64,000 nt of DNA from a bacterium (GCA_030426805.1 JAUHXU010000003.1:496001-560000), one strand, 5' to 3'; positions 7,838-17,255 are shown, counted from the first letter of the stretch. Notes: generated by a model not told the origin, from the sequence alone. Numbers and translations are program-made.

Positions 7838-8919
7838 GCGCGCTCGCCGACGCCGAAATCCTCGCACTCCACCGCGATCTCGTCGCGACCCGTTCGGTGT
7901 CGGGCGAGGAGGCGGCGATCGCCGATCGCGTCGAGGCGTGGATGAAGGAGCGCGGCTGGACGCCGCGGCGCACCGGCAACACGGTGATCGCAATCCGGGG
8001 TGAGGGGCCGCTGCTCCTCCTCGACACGCATTTGGACACCGTGCCGGCCGGCGACGGCTGGTCGCGCGACCCGTGGACACCGACGGTCGTCGACGGCCGC
8101 GTGCACGGGCTCGGCGCGAACGACGCGAAGGCGTCGGCCGCCGCGATGCTCGCCGCGGTCGCCGCGACCGACGCCGACGATCTGCCGATCGCGGTCGCGA
8201 TCGCACTCGTCGAGGGCGAGGAGACGAGCGGCAAGGGCACCGAAGCGACGCTCAAATGGCTCGATTCGCGCGGGCACCGGCCGGCGGCCGCGGTGATCGG
8301 CGAGCCGACCGGTCTCGACGTCGCGATCGCACAGAAGGGGCTCTGCGTGCTCGAACTCGTCGCCGAGGGCGACGGCTGTCACGCGGCCAACGCCGGCGCG
8401 ATCGGCGCGAAGAACGCCGTTCGGGAACTCGCGCGCGCGATCACCGCGCTGGACGACGTCGACGTCGGTCCGCCCCATCCCGAGCTGGGCCCCACGACCG
8501 TCGAGCCGACGCGCCTCGTCGGGTCGCCTGCGAAGAATGCGCTCCCGCCGCGCGCGACCGCGTCGCTCGACGTGCGGACCGTGCCGGGGCTCGGCCACGA
8601 CGCGCTGGTCGACCGGATCCGCAACGCCGTGAAACCCGCAACGCTGGAGGTCATCAGCACACGGCTCGAACCGATCGCGACCGACGCCGACACGCCGATC
8701 GTCCTCGCCGCACGCGACGCGCGCCCGGACGCGACGTGCTTCGCGTCGGCGACGATGTCGGACATGGTGTTCATGCGTCGGTGGCCGGCGATCAAGGTCG
8801 GCCCCGGCGAGAGCGCGCGATCGCACACGCCGGACGAGTGGGTCGCGGAATCCGAGATCCTCGCCGGCGCGGCGTTCTACACCGAGTTGATCCGCGCGTT
8901 CGCCGCGCGCGTTGCGTAG
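7834..8919 (+). CDS. argE': M20 metallo-deacylase, probable N-acylcitrulline (or N-acylornithine) deacylase
   Basis: 361 residues from a GTG that overlaps the argB stop (GTGA). Seen: LLDTHLDTVP with metal ligand H66 and D68, GLGANDAKA with D97, VEGEETSGKG with E129/E130, and a late histidine in HTPDEW. This is the dinuclear zinc M20 fold of ArgE, DapE and LysK. In the pathway using acylornithine carbamoyltransferase the deacylase acts after carbamoylation, releasing citrulline for ArgG. That assignment is inferred from the neighbour argF'; the protein alone could equally be an ArgE or DapE/LysK-type enzyme. The length fits the short LysK-like group better than the classical E. coli ArgE. Confidence 0.85.
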   Translation: MSALADAEILALHRDLVATRSVSGEEAAIADRVEAWMKERGWTPRRTGNTVIAIRGEGPLLLLDTHLDTVPAGDGWSRDPWTPTVVDGRVHGLGANDAKASAAAMLAAVAATDADDLPIAVAIALVEGEETSGKGTEATLKWLDSRGHRPAAAVIGEPTGLDVAIAQKGLCVLELVAEGDGCHAANAGAIGAKNAVRELARAITALDDVDVGPPHPELGPTTVEPTRLVGSPAKNALPPRATASLDVRTVPGLGHDALVDRIRNAVKPATLEVISTRLEPIATDADTPIVLAARDARPDATCFASATMSDMVFMRRWPAIKVGPGESARSHTPDEWVAESEILAGAAFYTELIRAFAARVA

Positions 8920-8930
8920 GGAGAATCGCG

Positions 8931-10133
8931 ATGGGACGACTGTGGGACAAGGGCGAGCCGCTCGACGCGCTCGTGCTTCGCTACACCGCCGGCGAGGACC
9001 ACGTGCTGGACGACCGACTCGTCGCGTACGACGTGCGTGCGTCGACCGCGCACGCGGAGATGCTGCACGCGCAGGGCTACCTCGACGACGACGCGATCGC
9101 CGCGATCCGCGACGGGCTCGGCGCACTCGCGGCGGAGCACGCGGCCGGCGCGTGGCACGTCGAACTCGCCGACGAAGACTGCCACACCGCGCTCGAACGG
9201 CGCCTCGTCGACCGGATCGGCGAGGCCGGTTCGCGGATCCACCTCGGGCGCTCGCGCAACGACCAGGTGCTCGTCGCGCTTCGCCTCTGGATGCGCGACG
9301 CGGTCGCCGACCTCGCGGACACCGCCGACGCCGCGGCGGACGCGCTCGATCGGCTCGCCGAACGACACGCCGACGTGGACCTCCCCGGCTACACGCACCA
9401 ACAGCGGGCGATGCCGAGCAGTGTGCCGCTGTGGGCGCGCGGCTTCGCGAGCGAGTTGCGCGACGACGCGCTCGGGCTCCGGCTCGCGGCCCGCCGCGCC
9501 GAGAAAAACCCGCTCGGCTCGGCGGCCGGCTACGGCGCGCCGGCGCTCGACCTCGACCGCGACGCCACCACCGCGCGGCTCGACTTCGCCGAGGTGCACG
9601 ACCCGGTCACCGCGGTGCAGCTGTCGCGCGGCAAGGCCGAGGCGGGCGTGCTCTTCGAGGCGGCGCTCCTCGCGCAGGACCTCGGGCGGCTGTCGGCCGA
9701 CGTGATCCTGTTCGCGACGCAGGAGTTCGCGTTCGTGACGCTCCCCGCGGCGCTGACGACCGGCAGTTCGATCATGCCGCAGAAGCGAAACCCCGACGTC
9801 TTCGAGCTGGCGCGTGCGCGGACCGCGACCGCGACGGCCGCACTGCACGAGGTGATGGGCGTCACGCAGAAGCTCACGAGCGGCTACCACCGCGACCTCC
9901 AGCTCATCAAGGCCGCCCTCTTCCGCGGAGTCGACTCGGTGCTCGACACCGCGCGCGTCATCGCCCACGCGATCGACGGCATCGCGTTCCGACCGGACGC
10001 GATCGCGCTCGCGCCGGAGCTGTTCGCGGCCGACGACGCCTACCGGCTCGTCGTCGACGAGGGGATTCCGTTCCGCGAGGCCTATCGCCGCGTCGGTGAG
10101 CGCTACCGCACCGGCGGCGATTCGGTAGAATGA
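8931..10133 (+). CDS. argH: Argininosuccinate lyase
   Basis: 400 residues, somewhat shorter than the roughly 460 of E. coli ArgH. It splits argininosuccinate into arginine and fumarate. Seen: LGRSRNDQV near 104-112, and the superfamily signature GSSIMPQKRNPD around 277-290 with the flexible catalytic serine loop. The N-terminus MGRLWDKGEPLDALVLRYT is close to the usual start of the family. The gene lies 11 bp after the argE-like stop with GGGAGA before the ATG, the only non-overlapping junction in the operon. It closes the arginine cluster; a small membrane protein follows after 22 bp. Confidence 0.94.
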   Translation: MGRLWDKGEPLDALVLRYTAGEDHVLDDRLVAYDVRASTAHAEMLHAQGYLDDDAIAAIRDGLGALAAEHAAGAWHVELADEDCHTALERRLVDRIGEAGSRIHLGRSRNDQVLVALRLWMRDAVADLADTADAAADALDRLAERHADVDLPGYTHQQRAMPSSVPLWARGFASELRDDALGLRLAARRAEKNPLGSAAGYGAPALDLDRDATTARLDFAEVHDPVTAVQLSRGKAEAGVLFEAALLAQDLGRLSADVILFATQEFAFVTLPAALTTGSSIMPQKRNPDVFELARARTATATAALHEVMGVTQKLTSGYHRDLQLIKAALFRGVDSVLDTARVIAHAIDGIAFRPDAIALAPELFAADDAYRLVVDEGIPFREAYRRVGERYRTGGDSVE

Positions 10134-10155
10134 GCGCGTCGAGGAGGCACAGTCG

Positions 10156-10344
10156 ATGAGCGAGACGAAGCGCAGGGCGCAAGCCAAACGGGCGACGCGC
10201 TGGAGGCGGTTGTTGCTGACCTGCACGGGGATTTCCGCCGTGCTGATCGTCGCTGCACTGATCTTCTTCCCGGAGCACCTGTGGATCGCGGTCGCCGCGG
10301 TCGCAGGGATGGCGTGCTGGCTGCTCGCGAAGATGATCCGCTGA
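10156..10344 (+). CDS. Small two-helix membrane protein
   Basis: 62 residues, with GAGGAGG nine bases before the ATG. A basic N-terminus (KRRAQAKRATRWRR) precedes two hydrophobic segments, LLLTCTGISAVLIVAALIFF and a second one running to LLAKMIR at the end. No family recognised. It follows argH after 22 bp on the same strand, so it may be co-transcribed with the arginine operon, but nothing in it points to arginine metabolism. The positive-inside rule predicts the N-terminus in the cytoplasm. Confidence 0.65.
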   Translation: MSETKRRAQAKRATRWRRLLLTCTGISAVLIVAALIFFPEHLWIAVAAVAGMACWLLAKMIR

Positions 10345-10355
10345 GCTGACGCGGC

Positions 10356-11018
10356 TCAGGTGAAGAAGCGGAGCGCCTTCACGAGCGGGATCGCGAGCTT
10401 CGGCGCGGTGTAGCGGCGCGGGCGTTTCGCGATCACGCGCTCGATGTGGTGCACCGCGCGATCGACCGACATCATCATCGGGCGGACGTCGCCCTTCGCC
10501 ATTTTCGTGTCGACGAAGCCGAAGCGCACGGTCGTCACCGCGACGCCGTGCGGCTTGACGGCCTTCGCGAGACCGGCGAGGTAGTTCGAGAACCCCGCCT
10601 TCGTCGCCGGATACGACGGTGCTTCGTGCGACACGAGTTCGTCCGCGAGGCTCGACAGGCCGACGAAATGCCCCCGCTCGCGAGCGACCATGCCGGGGAT
10701 GATGCCGGCCGCGGTGCGCACCATACCGGTCAAGTTGACCTCGAACGTGCGCACCTCGTCGCGCATGTCCGCGAGGTCGATCGCCTCGCCGATCCCGACG
10801 CAGTAGAGGCACAAGTCGGGCGTCGGCTCGGCGGCCTCGGCGAGGACCGCCGCGTAGTCGGCGGCCGCGACGTCGACGACGCGGTGGCGGTAGGCCGCGT
10901 GCTCGATCGGCGATTCGCTGCGCGACAGCCCGGTGACCGACCAGCCGGCGTCGAGCAGGCGGCGGGTCGTCGCGAGCCCGATCCCGTCGGAGTTTCCGAT
11001 GATCAGCGCGGTCGGCAC
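10356..11018 (-). CDS. Short-chain dehydrogenase/reductase
   Basis: 220 residues. The nucleotide-binding glycine motif is IIGNSDGIG (6-14) and the catalytic tetrad is visible as S122/S123 in GLSSLA and Y136-x3-K140 in SYPATKAG, so this is an NAD(P)-dependent classical SDR. The start is put at a GTG preceded by GAGGAGG; an ATG ten codons upstream in frame (start 11048) lacks a ribosome site. The C-terminus ends with PRRYTAPKLAIPLVKALRFF, a tail seen in SDRs that act on hydrophobic substrates. The substrate is unknown. It converges on the small membrane protein and diverges from htpG. Confidence 0.85.
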   Translation of the reverse strand: MPTALIIGNSDGIGLATTRRLLDAGWSVTGLSRSESPIEHAAYRHRVVDVAAADYAAVLAEAAEPTPDLCLYCVGIGEAIDLADMRDEVRTFEVNLTGMVRTAAGIIPGMVARERGHFVGLSSLADELVSHEAPSYPATKAGFSNYLAGLAKAVKPHGVAVTTVRFGFVDTKMAKGDVRPMMMSVDRAVHHIERVIAKRPRRYTAPKLAIPLVKALRFFT

Positions 11019-11161
11019 GGCGATCCTCCTCGATCGTGGCGGCGCCATCGTATCCGGGGACTTTGCGGCGCGGGCCGGGGATTCTATAGGTTTCCCCCCG
11101 CGGCGCGCGCGCCGACGCGCAGTCGCGCTACCCCACAGGCCCAACCAGTGATCGAATTCCG

Positions 11162-13084
11162 ATGACGCAAACCACCGAAACCCACGCCTTCAAGACCGAG
11201 CTGAAGCAGCTCTTCGACATCATCGTCCACTCGCTCTACTCGAACAAAGAGGTCTTCCTGCGCGAGTTGATCAGCAACGCGTGCGATGCGATCGACAAGG
11301 TTCGCTTCGAGGCGTTGACGAATGCCGACTTGCTCGGCGACGACGACGACTTCAAGATCAAGCTCATCGCCGACAAGGAAGCCGGCACGCTGACGATCGC
11401 CGACAACGGCATCGGCATGACGCGCGAGCAGATCACCGAGAACCTCGGCACGATCGCGAAGTCGGGCACGCAGGCGTTCATCGAGCAGCTGCGCGAAGCG
11501 GACGCCGCCGACCGGCCGGAGTTGATCGGCCAGTTCGGCGTCGGGTTCTACTCGTGCCTGATGGTGGCCGACAAGGTCACGGTCGTGTCCCGCGCGGCCG
11601 GCGACGACGCGAAGGCGGTCGAGTGGTCCACCGACGGGCAGGGCTCCTACACGGTGGGCGACGTCGTGAAGGTCGGGCGCGGCACCGACGTGATCCTGCA
11701 CCTGAAGGCCGACGAGGCCGACTACCTCGAGCCGTTCCGCCTGCAGGCGATCGTGAAGAAGTACTCCGACTTCGTCGAGCACCCGATCGTGATGGACGTC
11801 GAGCGCGAGGTCGGCGAAGGCGACGACAAAAAGACCGAGGTCGTCGAGGAAACGTTCAACTCGCAGAAGGCGCTGTGGCTGCGACCGAAGAGCGAGATCT
11901 CGGACGAGGACTACACCGAGTTCTACCGCCACCTCACGCACCACTTCGACGAGCCGGCGAAGACGATCCACTACTCCGCCGAGGGGACGCAGGAGTTCAC
12001 GGCGCTCGTCTACATCCCGTCGCAGCGCCCGTGGGACTTCTTCAACACCGAGCCGCGCTCGGGGCTGAGCCTCTACATCAAGCGCGTCTTCATCATGGAC
12101 GACTGCGACAAGCTGCTGCCGCCCTACCTGCGGTTCGCGAAGGGGCTCGTCGACTCGTCGGATCTGCCGCTGAACGTGAGCCGCGAACTGCTCCAGGACA
12201 ACCCGCTGCTGACGAAGATCCGTGGCGCGCTGACCAAGCGCGTGCTCGGCGCGCTCGAGGAGATGAAGAAGGAGAACGCGGAGCAGTATCGCGACTTCTT
12301 CAAGCAGTTCGGCGTGTCGCTGAAGGAGGGCGTGAACCACGACTTCTCGAACAAGGACCGCATCGCGGACCTGCTCCTGTTCGAGTCGTCGAAGACCGAG
12401 CCGGGCGAGTTCACGACGCTGCGCGAATACGTCGATCGCTCGCCGGTCGCGCAGAAGGAGATCTACTTCCTGATCGGCGAGTCGCGCGAGTTGCTCGACG
12501 CGTCGCCGCTGCTCGAGCGCTTCAAGGCCGACGACCAGGAGGTGCTCTTCCTGACCGACCCGGTCGACGAGTGGCTCGTGTCGGGGCTCGGCCAGTACGA
12601 CGAGAAGCCGCTCAAGCCGATCGACCGCGGCACGATCGACGACGAGGAGAAGAGCGACGCCGACAAGGAAGCCGAGAAGGAGATGGCGGGGCTCTTCGAG
12701 TTCCTGCAGGGCAAGATCGGCGACGTGAAAGCGGTTCGCGTGTCGGACCGGCTCAAGGAGAGCGCCGCGGTGCTGGTCTCCGACGAGGGCGACATGGGCG
12801 CGCACATGGAGCGGCTGATGAGCAAGCTCGGGCGCGGCGAGGACGTGCCCGAGTCCAAGCGCATCCTCGAGATGAACGCGAGCCACCCGGCCGTGCAGGC
12901 GATGAAGCGGCTGTTCGACACGAACCCCGCCGACGACCGCATCGAGACCTACGGCAAACTCCTCTACGATCAGGCGGTGATCGCCGAGGGATCGAAGGTC
13001 ACCGACCCGGCCGGGCTCGCGAAGCGCATCAACGCGCTTCTCGCGCGCGACGCCGAGGCGGGCGCGGCGAAGGACGGCGAGTGA
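11162..13084 (+). CDS. htpG: Molecular chaperone HtpG (Hsp90)
   Basis: 640 residues, typical length. The GHKL ATPase domain contains FLRELISNACDAIDK with catalytic E35 and Mg-binding N39, DNGIGM (81-86), GTIAKSGT and GQFGVGFYS. The middle domain has the RVFIMDDC and PLNVSRELLQ segments, and a C-terminal dimerisation domain follows. It folds or remodels client proteins in the cytoplasm using ATP. No strong Shine-Dalgarno sequence precedes the ATG. A TATAGG sequence about 70 bp upstream could be a -10 element. I saw no CIRCE-type inverted repeat. The stop overlaps the GTG of the following esterase by 4 bp. Confidence 0.96.
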   Translation: MTQTTETHAFKTELKQLFDIIVHSLYSNKEVFLRELISNACDAIDKVRFEALTNADLLGDDDDFKIKLIADKEAGTLTIADNGIGMTREQITENLGTIAKSGTQAFIEQLREADAADRPELIGQFGVGFYSCLMVADKVTVVSRAAGDDAKAVEWSTDGQGSYTVGDVVKVGRGTDVILHLKADEADYLEPFRLQAIVKKYSDFVEHPIVMDVEREVGEGDDKKTEVVEETFNSQKALWLRPKSEISDEDYTEFYRHLTHHFDEPAKTIHYSAEGTQEFTALVYIPSQRPWDFFNTEPRSGLSLYIKRVFIMDDCDKLLPPYLRFAKGLVDSSDLPLNVSRELLQDNPLLTKIRGALTKRVLGALEEMKKENAEQYRDFFKQFGVSLKEGVNHDFSNKDRIADLLLFESSKTEPGEFTTLREYVDRSPVAQKEIYFLIGESRELLDASPLLERFKADDQEVLFLTDPVDEWLVSGLGQYDEKPLKPIDRGTIDDEEKSDADKEAEKEMAGLFEFLQGKIGDVKAVRVSDRLKESAAVLVSDEGDMGAHMERLMSKLGRGEDVPESKRILEMNASHPAVQAMKRLFDTNPADDRIETYGKLLYDQAVIAEGSKVTDPAGLAKRINALLARDAEAGAAKDGE

Positions 13085-14004
13085 GCCGAGCGGCCGCGCT
13101 CGTCGATCCGCTGCCGACGCACCCGGGCACGCGCTCGGGTGCGATCAAGGTCGACGGGCGCCAGCGTGCGTTCATCGTGCACGTGCCGAAGGGGCACGAC
13201 GGCACGAAGGCGCTTCCGATGCTGCTCGTGCTCCACGGCGGCCGCAGCACCGGCTGGGAGATCCGCGGCTTCACGCGCATGGACAAGGTCGCCGATCGCG
13301 AGGGCTTCATCGCGGTCTATCCCCACGCGACCGAGAACCGCTGGAACGACGGACGCGCCTACGGCGAGAACGTCCGCGTGGACTCCGGCGTCGACGACGT
13401 CGCGTTCCTGCGCGCGCTGATCGAGGTGCTGTGCGACGCCCTCCCGGTCGACCGCACGCGCGTCTATATGACCGGCGCGTCCAACGGCGGGATGATGGCG
13501 TTTCGCTTCGCGTGCGAAGCGGGCGACACGATCGCCGGCGTCGCCCCGGTCATCGCGTCGATGCCCGAACCGGTCTACCGCGCCGCACGCCCGTCGGACG
13601 GCGTCCCGGTCCCGATCGTCATCATCGCGGGCACTGCCGACCCGCTCGTGCCGTGGAACGGCGGCGACGTCGTCCTGAATGGCATGCCGCTCGGTCGCAT
13701 CGTGCCCGTCGAGGACTCGGTCCGCTTCTGGGTCGAGCGCAACCAGTGCGTCACCGAGCCCGAAGTCGTGCTGCTCCCCGACCTCGACCCCGACGACGGC
13801 ATGCACGTCCGCGTCGAACGCTACGCATCCCGCACCGGCGACGCGGACGTGCTCTTCTACGCAGTCGAGGGCGCAGGACACACGTGGCCCGGCGGGCGGC
13901 AATACATGCCGGTCGACGTCATCGGCCCGACCTGCCGCGACATGGACGGCAACGCCGAGGTGTGGGGCTTCCTGCAGTCACACGCCAAAGTTCGCAATCC
14001 GTGA
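13081..14004 (+). CDS. Alpha/beta hydrolase, PHB depolymerase/LpqC-type esterase
   Basis: 307 residues starting at a GTG that overlaps the htpG stop (GTGA). Seen: oxyanion region LLVLHGGRSTG (48-58), nucleophile S134 in TGASNGGMMA, an Asp in IIAGTADPLVPW and the His in GAGHTWPGG, a complete Ser-Asp-His triad. The arrangement matches the poly(3-hydroxybutyrate) depolymerase/feruloyl esterase family (COG3509). Most family members are secreted, but the predicted N-terminus has no signal peptide, so this one may act inside the cell. Translational coupling to Hsp90 is unusual; a functional link is not evident. The stop codon lies inside an inverted repeat. Confidence 0.85.
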   Translation: MSRAAALVDPLPTHPGTRSGAIKVDGRQRAFIVHVPKGHDGTKALPMLLVLHGGRSTGWEIRGFTRMDKVADREGFIAVYPHATENRWNDGRAYGENVRVDSGVDDVAFLRALIEVLCDALPVDRTRVYMTGASNGGMMAFRFACEAGDTIAGVAPVIASMPEPVYRAARPSDGVPVPIVIIAGTADPLVPWNGGDVVLNGMPLGRIVPVEDSVRFWVERNQCVTEPEVVLLPDLDPDDGMHVRVERYASRTGDADVLFYAVEGAGHTWPGGRQYMPVDVIGPTCRDMDGNAEVWGFLQSHAKVRNP

Positions 14005-14058
14005 ACTTTCGGGCGCCAGCACGAGTGCTCAGGGCCTGAAGTTCATCGTTTGCGAACT
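13989..14058. terminator. Imperfect inverted repeat between convergent genes, possible bidirectional terminator
   Basis: AGTTCGCAA (13989-13997) and TGAACTT (14002-14008) are matched in inverse order by AAGTTCA (14039-14045) and TTGCGAACT (14050-14058), giving two stems of 7 and 9 bp with a 4-nt internal mismatch and a loop of about 30 nt. The repeat contains the stop codon of the esterase and touches that of the opposing membrane protein. There is no T-run, so intrinsic termination is uncertain; an mRNA-stabilising role is also possible. Confidence 0.45.
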
Positions 14059-15293
14059 CAGAGCAGCCAGCCCCCCCAGACGACGAGCACAATCGGCACC
14101 AGCGTGAAACACACTGCCGCGACCGCGCGCCCCGTCCCTCGGAATGGCGCGAGGGCACCGCGGGCGACATAGAAGGCGATGACCGGCAGGACGACGAAGA
14201 GGTAGCGGGTTTGGAAGTGGGCGAGGCTCAGGCTGCTGACGACGAAGAACGCCGCCGTCGCCACGAGTGCTGCGACGAAGAGGAGGGTCGTGCGGCCGGC
14301 GACGCGCGGACGTCGTCGACCCAGCGTGGCGCCGGCGAGTAGCGCGGCGCCGGTCGCGATCGCCGTCGCGAGGTAGACCCAACTCGGGTAGAGACCCGGC
14401 GGGATCGAGTGGTTGTCGAACACGCCGACGAACGACGCCCAAAGCGTCGGGAGGTGCTTCAGCGCCACTCCCTTTTCGAAGTCGCCGGAGAAGCCTCGGA
14501 ACGACTCCTGGAAGCCGCCGTATGCGAGCGGATCGCCGTAGATCACCGCGTTCCGAACGCACCACCCGCCGACGAGCACGATCGTGGGGAGCGCGAACAG
14601 CGCGAGGCTCAGCCCGCGTCGTTGCGCGCGCCAGACGATCGGCAGCATCGCGAGCCCACACACGGCGACCACCGGCGCGGCGGTGACCTTGGCCAGCGGC
14701 GCGAGACCGAGCAACAGCCCGAGCAGCCCCGCGCGGCGCCAGCCGATCGGCCCGCTCGCCTGCAAGCACGCGACCGTCACGAGGAGCACCGCGGCACACA
14801 GCGCATTCGCAGCCATGCCGTTCGCGATGCTCGTCGACAGGTGCAGGAACATCGGCAAGAACGCGACGAACGACGCGGTCAGGAACGCGAGCGGAACATC
14901 GTCGGGCGCCAGTCGGGTCGCGAGGGCAAACGCGAGGATCACCGTCGACATGCCGAACAGCACGAGCGTCGCCAGGCGGAACACGCGGTACGCGTCGTCC
15001 ACCGCGCGGTGTGCATCGGCGCCGGGTGCGATCGTCGGTCCGACTGCGGCGTGCACGAGCGCGAGCACGGCGTAGTAGAGCGGCGGCTGGTGCCCTTGCC
15101 CGATCCCCTCGGCATCGGGACGCCACATCTCGGGCAGCGTCCGCTTCTCGTGCACCAGCATCACGTAGATGAAGTGCTCGTTCTCGTCCGGCGCGTGCAT
15201 CAGCGGCTTCGCAACCACGTACCACGCGCCCAGGCCGCCCTGCACGGCGAGGACGAGGAGTAGAGCTGCCGTTCGCCAATTCATGCCCGCCAT
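14058..15293 (-). CDS. Multi-span membrane protein, GT-C/DUF2142-like glycosyltransferase candidate
   Basis: About 411 residues with roughly ten hydrophobic segments. An early acidic loop PLMHAPDENEHFIYVMLVHE follows the first membrane helix and precedes QGHQPPLYYAVLALVHA; an acidic motif in the first periplasmic loop followed by a QPPLYY-like segment is typical of GT-C fold glycosyltransferases using polyprenyl-phosphate sugars. The start is ambiguous: MAGMNW (15293) has GGGAG 12 nt upstream, MNWR (15284) is an alternative, and a longer frame reaches 15347. Substrate unknown. It is followed on the same strand, upstream, by another GT-C-like gene, so the two may form a unit. Confidence 0.7.
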   Translation of the reverse strand: MAGMNWRTAALLLVLAVQGGLGAWYVVAKPLMHAPDENEHFIYVMLVHEKRTLPEMWRPDAEGIGQGHQPPLYYAVLALVHAAVGPTIAPGADAHRAVDDAYRVFRLATLVLFGMSTVILAFALATRLAPDDVPLAFLTASFVAFLPMFLHLSTSIANGMAANALCAAVLLVTVACLQASGPIGWRRAGLLGLLLGLAPLAKVTAAPVVAVCGLAMLPIVWRAQRRGLSLALFALPTIVLVGGWCVRNAVIYGDPLAYGGFQESFRGFSGDFEKGVALKHLPTLWASFVGVFDNHSIPPGLYPSWVYLATAIATGAALLAGATLGRRRPRVAGRTTLLFVAALVATAAFFVVSSLSLAHFQTRYLFVVLPVIAFYVARGALAPFRGTGRAVAAVCFTLVPIVLVVWGGWLL

Positions 15294-15389
15294 CCGCCGA
15301 TGCTCCCGCGCGTTGCACTCGAGTCGTCCGTGGATCGAGACGCGCATCGTAGCCGGCCACCGCGCCGGTAGCGAGCCCGTGCCGTCGCG

Positions 15390-17255
15390 TTACAGGCGCT
15401 GGGGAACCGAGACCGCAATCAACGCGCCGGCGTCGTCGAGCAGGCCGTAGGCGAGCCAGCGGGCGGTGCCGACGTCGTTCACGCTCGCGGTGAAGTTGCC
15501 ATCGGCGTCGACCCGAACCGGCGCGCCTTCGTGTCGCGCCTGGCGAAACCGGGCGCGCTTGAACGGCCGCCGTCGCGTCCAGTCGAGCACCGCCGGGTGC
15601 GCGGCCAGCGCGATCGCGACGCGCCGCCCGTGCGCGTCCCGCAGCTGTCTGCGGAGGACCAGGCCGCGGCCGACGCGCTCGACCGGCGCCGGCGGGAGCG
15701 GGCGAATCGCGTCCGGCCTCAGGCGAACGATCCGGTAGACACCGACGTCGCTGCTGCGATGCATCGCCGCGCCGAGACGGCGCATGAGCGGATCGTGTTG
15801 GTTCCGGATCGCGAGCGCCGGGAACCCATGCACGCGCTCGACCTCGTACGCGGCGTGCAGCGCGCGAGCGACACCCGGCGCGACGTAGTCCGAGAAGTAG
15901 ACCGGCACGCGACGCACGAGCGACCGCCGGATCATCAACATCGCCGCCGGCCCCGACCGCGCGCGCGGCTCGGGCCACCGGCCGTACTGCTGCCGCGAGA
16001 CGAGGTAGGGCTCGCACGTCGGGGCGAGCACCTGCACGCTCACGAGGTCGTCGCCGACGAGCAGCAGACTGCGCGCCGGCGCATGCCGGCCGTACCACGC
16101 GCCGGTGGCGTGCCCGACGTGGTCGCGGGTCCGCAGGCACACGAGGTCCGGCCATGCGTGCCACGCGGCGACCGCGATCAGCCCGAGCGCACCCGCCGCA
16201 GCGGGCACGGGACCGACTCGGCGCGCGACGACGCGAACGACGAGCGCGAGCCCGAGCGCGACGATCGGCACGAGCGGCACGAGGAACCGGATCTGAAACG
16301 GCGTGTTGCGGTTGACCATCGGCAGGCCGACGAGCGGGATCGACCACAACGCCGCGACGATCAGCAGCCGGCGGTTGCAGATCGCTGCGACGACCAATCC
16401 GATCGCCGCGACGACGAGCCAAACGTCGCTGAAACCGTGCCGCGCGTCCCGAAGCACGATGCCGCCGCCGTCGGCCGACGTCAGCAAGCTCCAATCGAGG
16501 ACCGCGTTCAGCGAGGATCGGTGGAAGTAGCCCGCGAGTGGGCGGTCGGGGGCAAACGCCGCGCGATGCAGCATCGCGCACCCGACGACGACGACCCCGG
16601 CGAGCAGGCCGTAGCCGGCCGAGAACCAGCGTCGATGCCGGTAGGCGCCGAGCGACCACAGGTAGACGAACGCGGGCAGCAGCAACACCGTCGACACGCG
16701 AAACAGCGTCGCGACGCCGACCGCGATCGCCGCACCCGCGAGCCACCCCCGGCCGCCCCGGTCGCTCCAGCGCGCGAGGCACCCCGCCCCCCACATCGCG
16801 GCGCCCATCGCGGCGGCATCCGACATCAACTCGCCGGCCCACCACACCGAGACCGGTGCAACGGCGTACAGGATCCCGACGAGCACGCCGCCCGGCCAAC
16901 TCGCGAGCAACGATCGGCCGAGCCAGTAGGCGGGGACGACGCCGCTCACGCTCAGGAGAATCCCGGCGACCTGGCCGGACCACAGGATGCTCTCGGCCGA
17001 CTCGCCGCCGCCGCGCACGACGTGCACCGCGGCACACCACGCGACGTAGAGCGGGTGGCCCAGTTCGACGGTGTTGAAGAACCAGTCCCCGTCCAGGAGC
17101 TGCCGCACCCGCCGCAGATACTCCGCGGAGTCGGTGCGCATGCTCGTCGTCGGCCGCACCGAAAGCGCGTGCGCCACCGCCGCCGCGGCGCTGAACGCCA
17201 CGAGCAGGGGGAGAACCCACCGCGGCGCCTCCGAATCACCCTGTCGATCTCGCAT
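15390..17255 (-). CDS. GT39/ArnT-like membrane glycosyltransferase candidate
   Basis: 621 residues. A first membrane helix is followed by TTSMRTDSAEYLRRVRQLLD (acidic DSAEY loop) and LGHPLYVAWCAAVH, the layout of the PMT/ArnT superfamily (GT39/GT83-like). About ten further helices extend to residue 370, after which a soluble C-terminal part of about 250 residues follows, ending in a small beta-rich stretch. These enzymes transfer sugars from polyprenyl phosphate on the periplasmic side. No specific acceptor can be named. The stop is separated by about 96 bp from the following membrane gene on the same strand. ATG at 17255 is the first plausible start; the ribosome site is weak. Confidence 0.72.
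   Translation of the reverse strand: MRDRQGDSEAPRWVLPLLVAFSAAAAVAHALSVRPTTSMRTDSAEYLRRVRQLLDGDWFFNTVELGHPLYVAWCAAVHVVRGGGESAESILWSGQVAGILLSVSGVVPAYWLGRSLLASWPGGVLVGILYAVAPVSVWWAGELMSDAAAMGAAMWGAGCLARWSDRGGRGWLAGAAIAVGVATLFRVSTVLLLPAFVYLWSLGAYRHRRWFSAGYGLLAGVVVVGCAMLHRAAFAPDRPLAGYFHRSSLNAVLDWSLLTSADGGGIVLRDARHGFSDVWLVVAAIGLVVAAICNRRLLIVAALWSIPLVGLPMVNRNTPFQIRFLVPLVPIVALGLALVVRVVARRVGPVPAAAGALGLIAVAAWHAWPDLVCLRTRDHVGHATGAWYGRHAPARSLLLVGDDLVSVQVLAPTCEPYLVSRQQYGRWPEPRARSGPAAMLMIRRSLVRRVPVYFSDYVAPGVARALHAAYEVERVHGFPALAIRNQHDPLMRRLGAAMHRSSDVGVYRIVRLRPDAIRPLPPAPVERVGRGLVLRRQLRDAHGRRVAIALAAHPAVLDWTRRRPFKRARFRQARHEGAPVRVDADGNFTASVNDVGTARWLAYGLLDDAGALIAVSVPQRL

Noticed and set aside
11020..11161. CIRCE or other heat-shock operator before htpG
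   Set aside because: No TTAGCACTC-type inverted repeat is present; only a weak TATAGG -10 candidate is seen.
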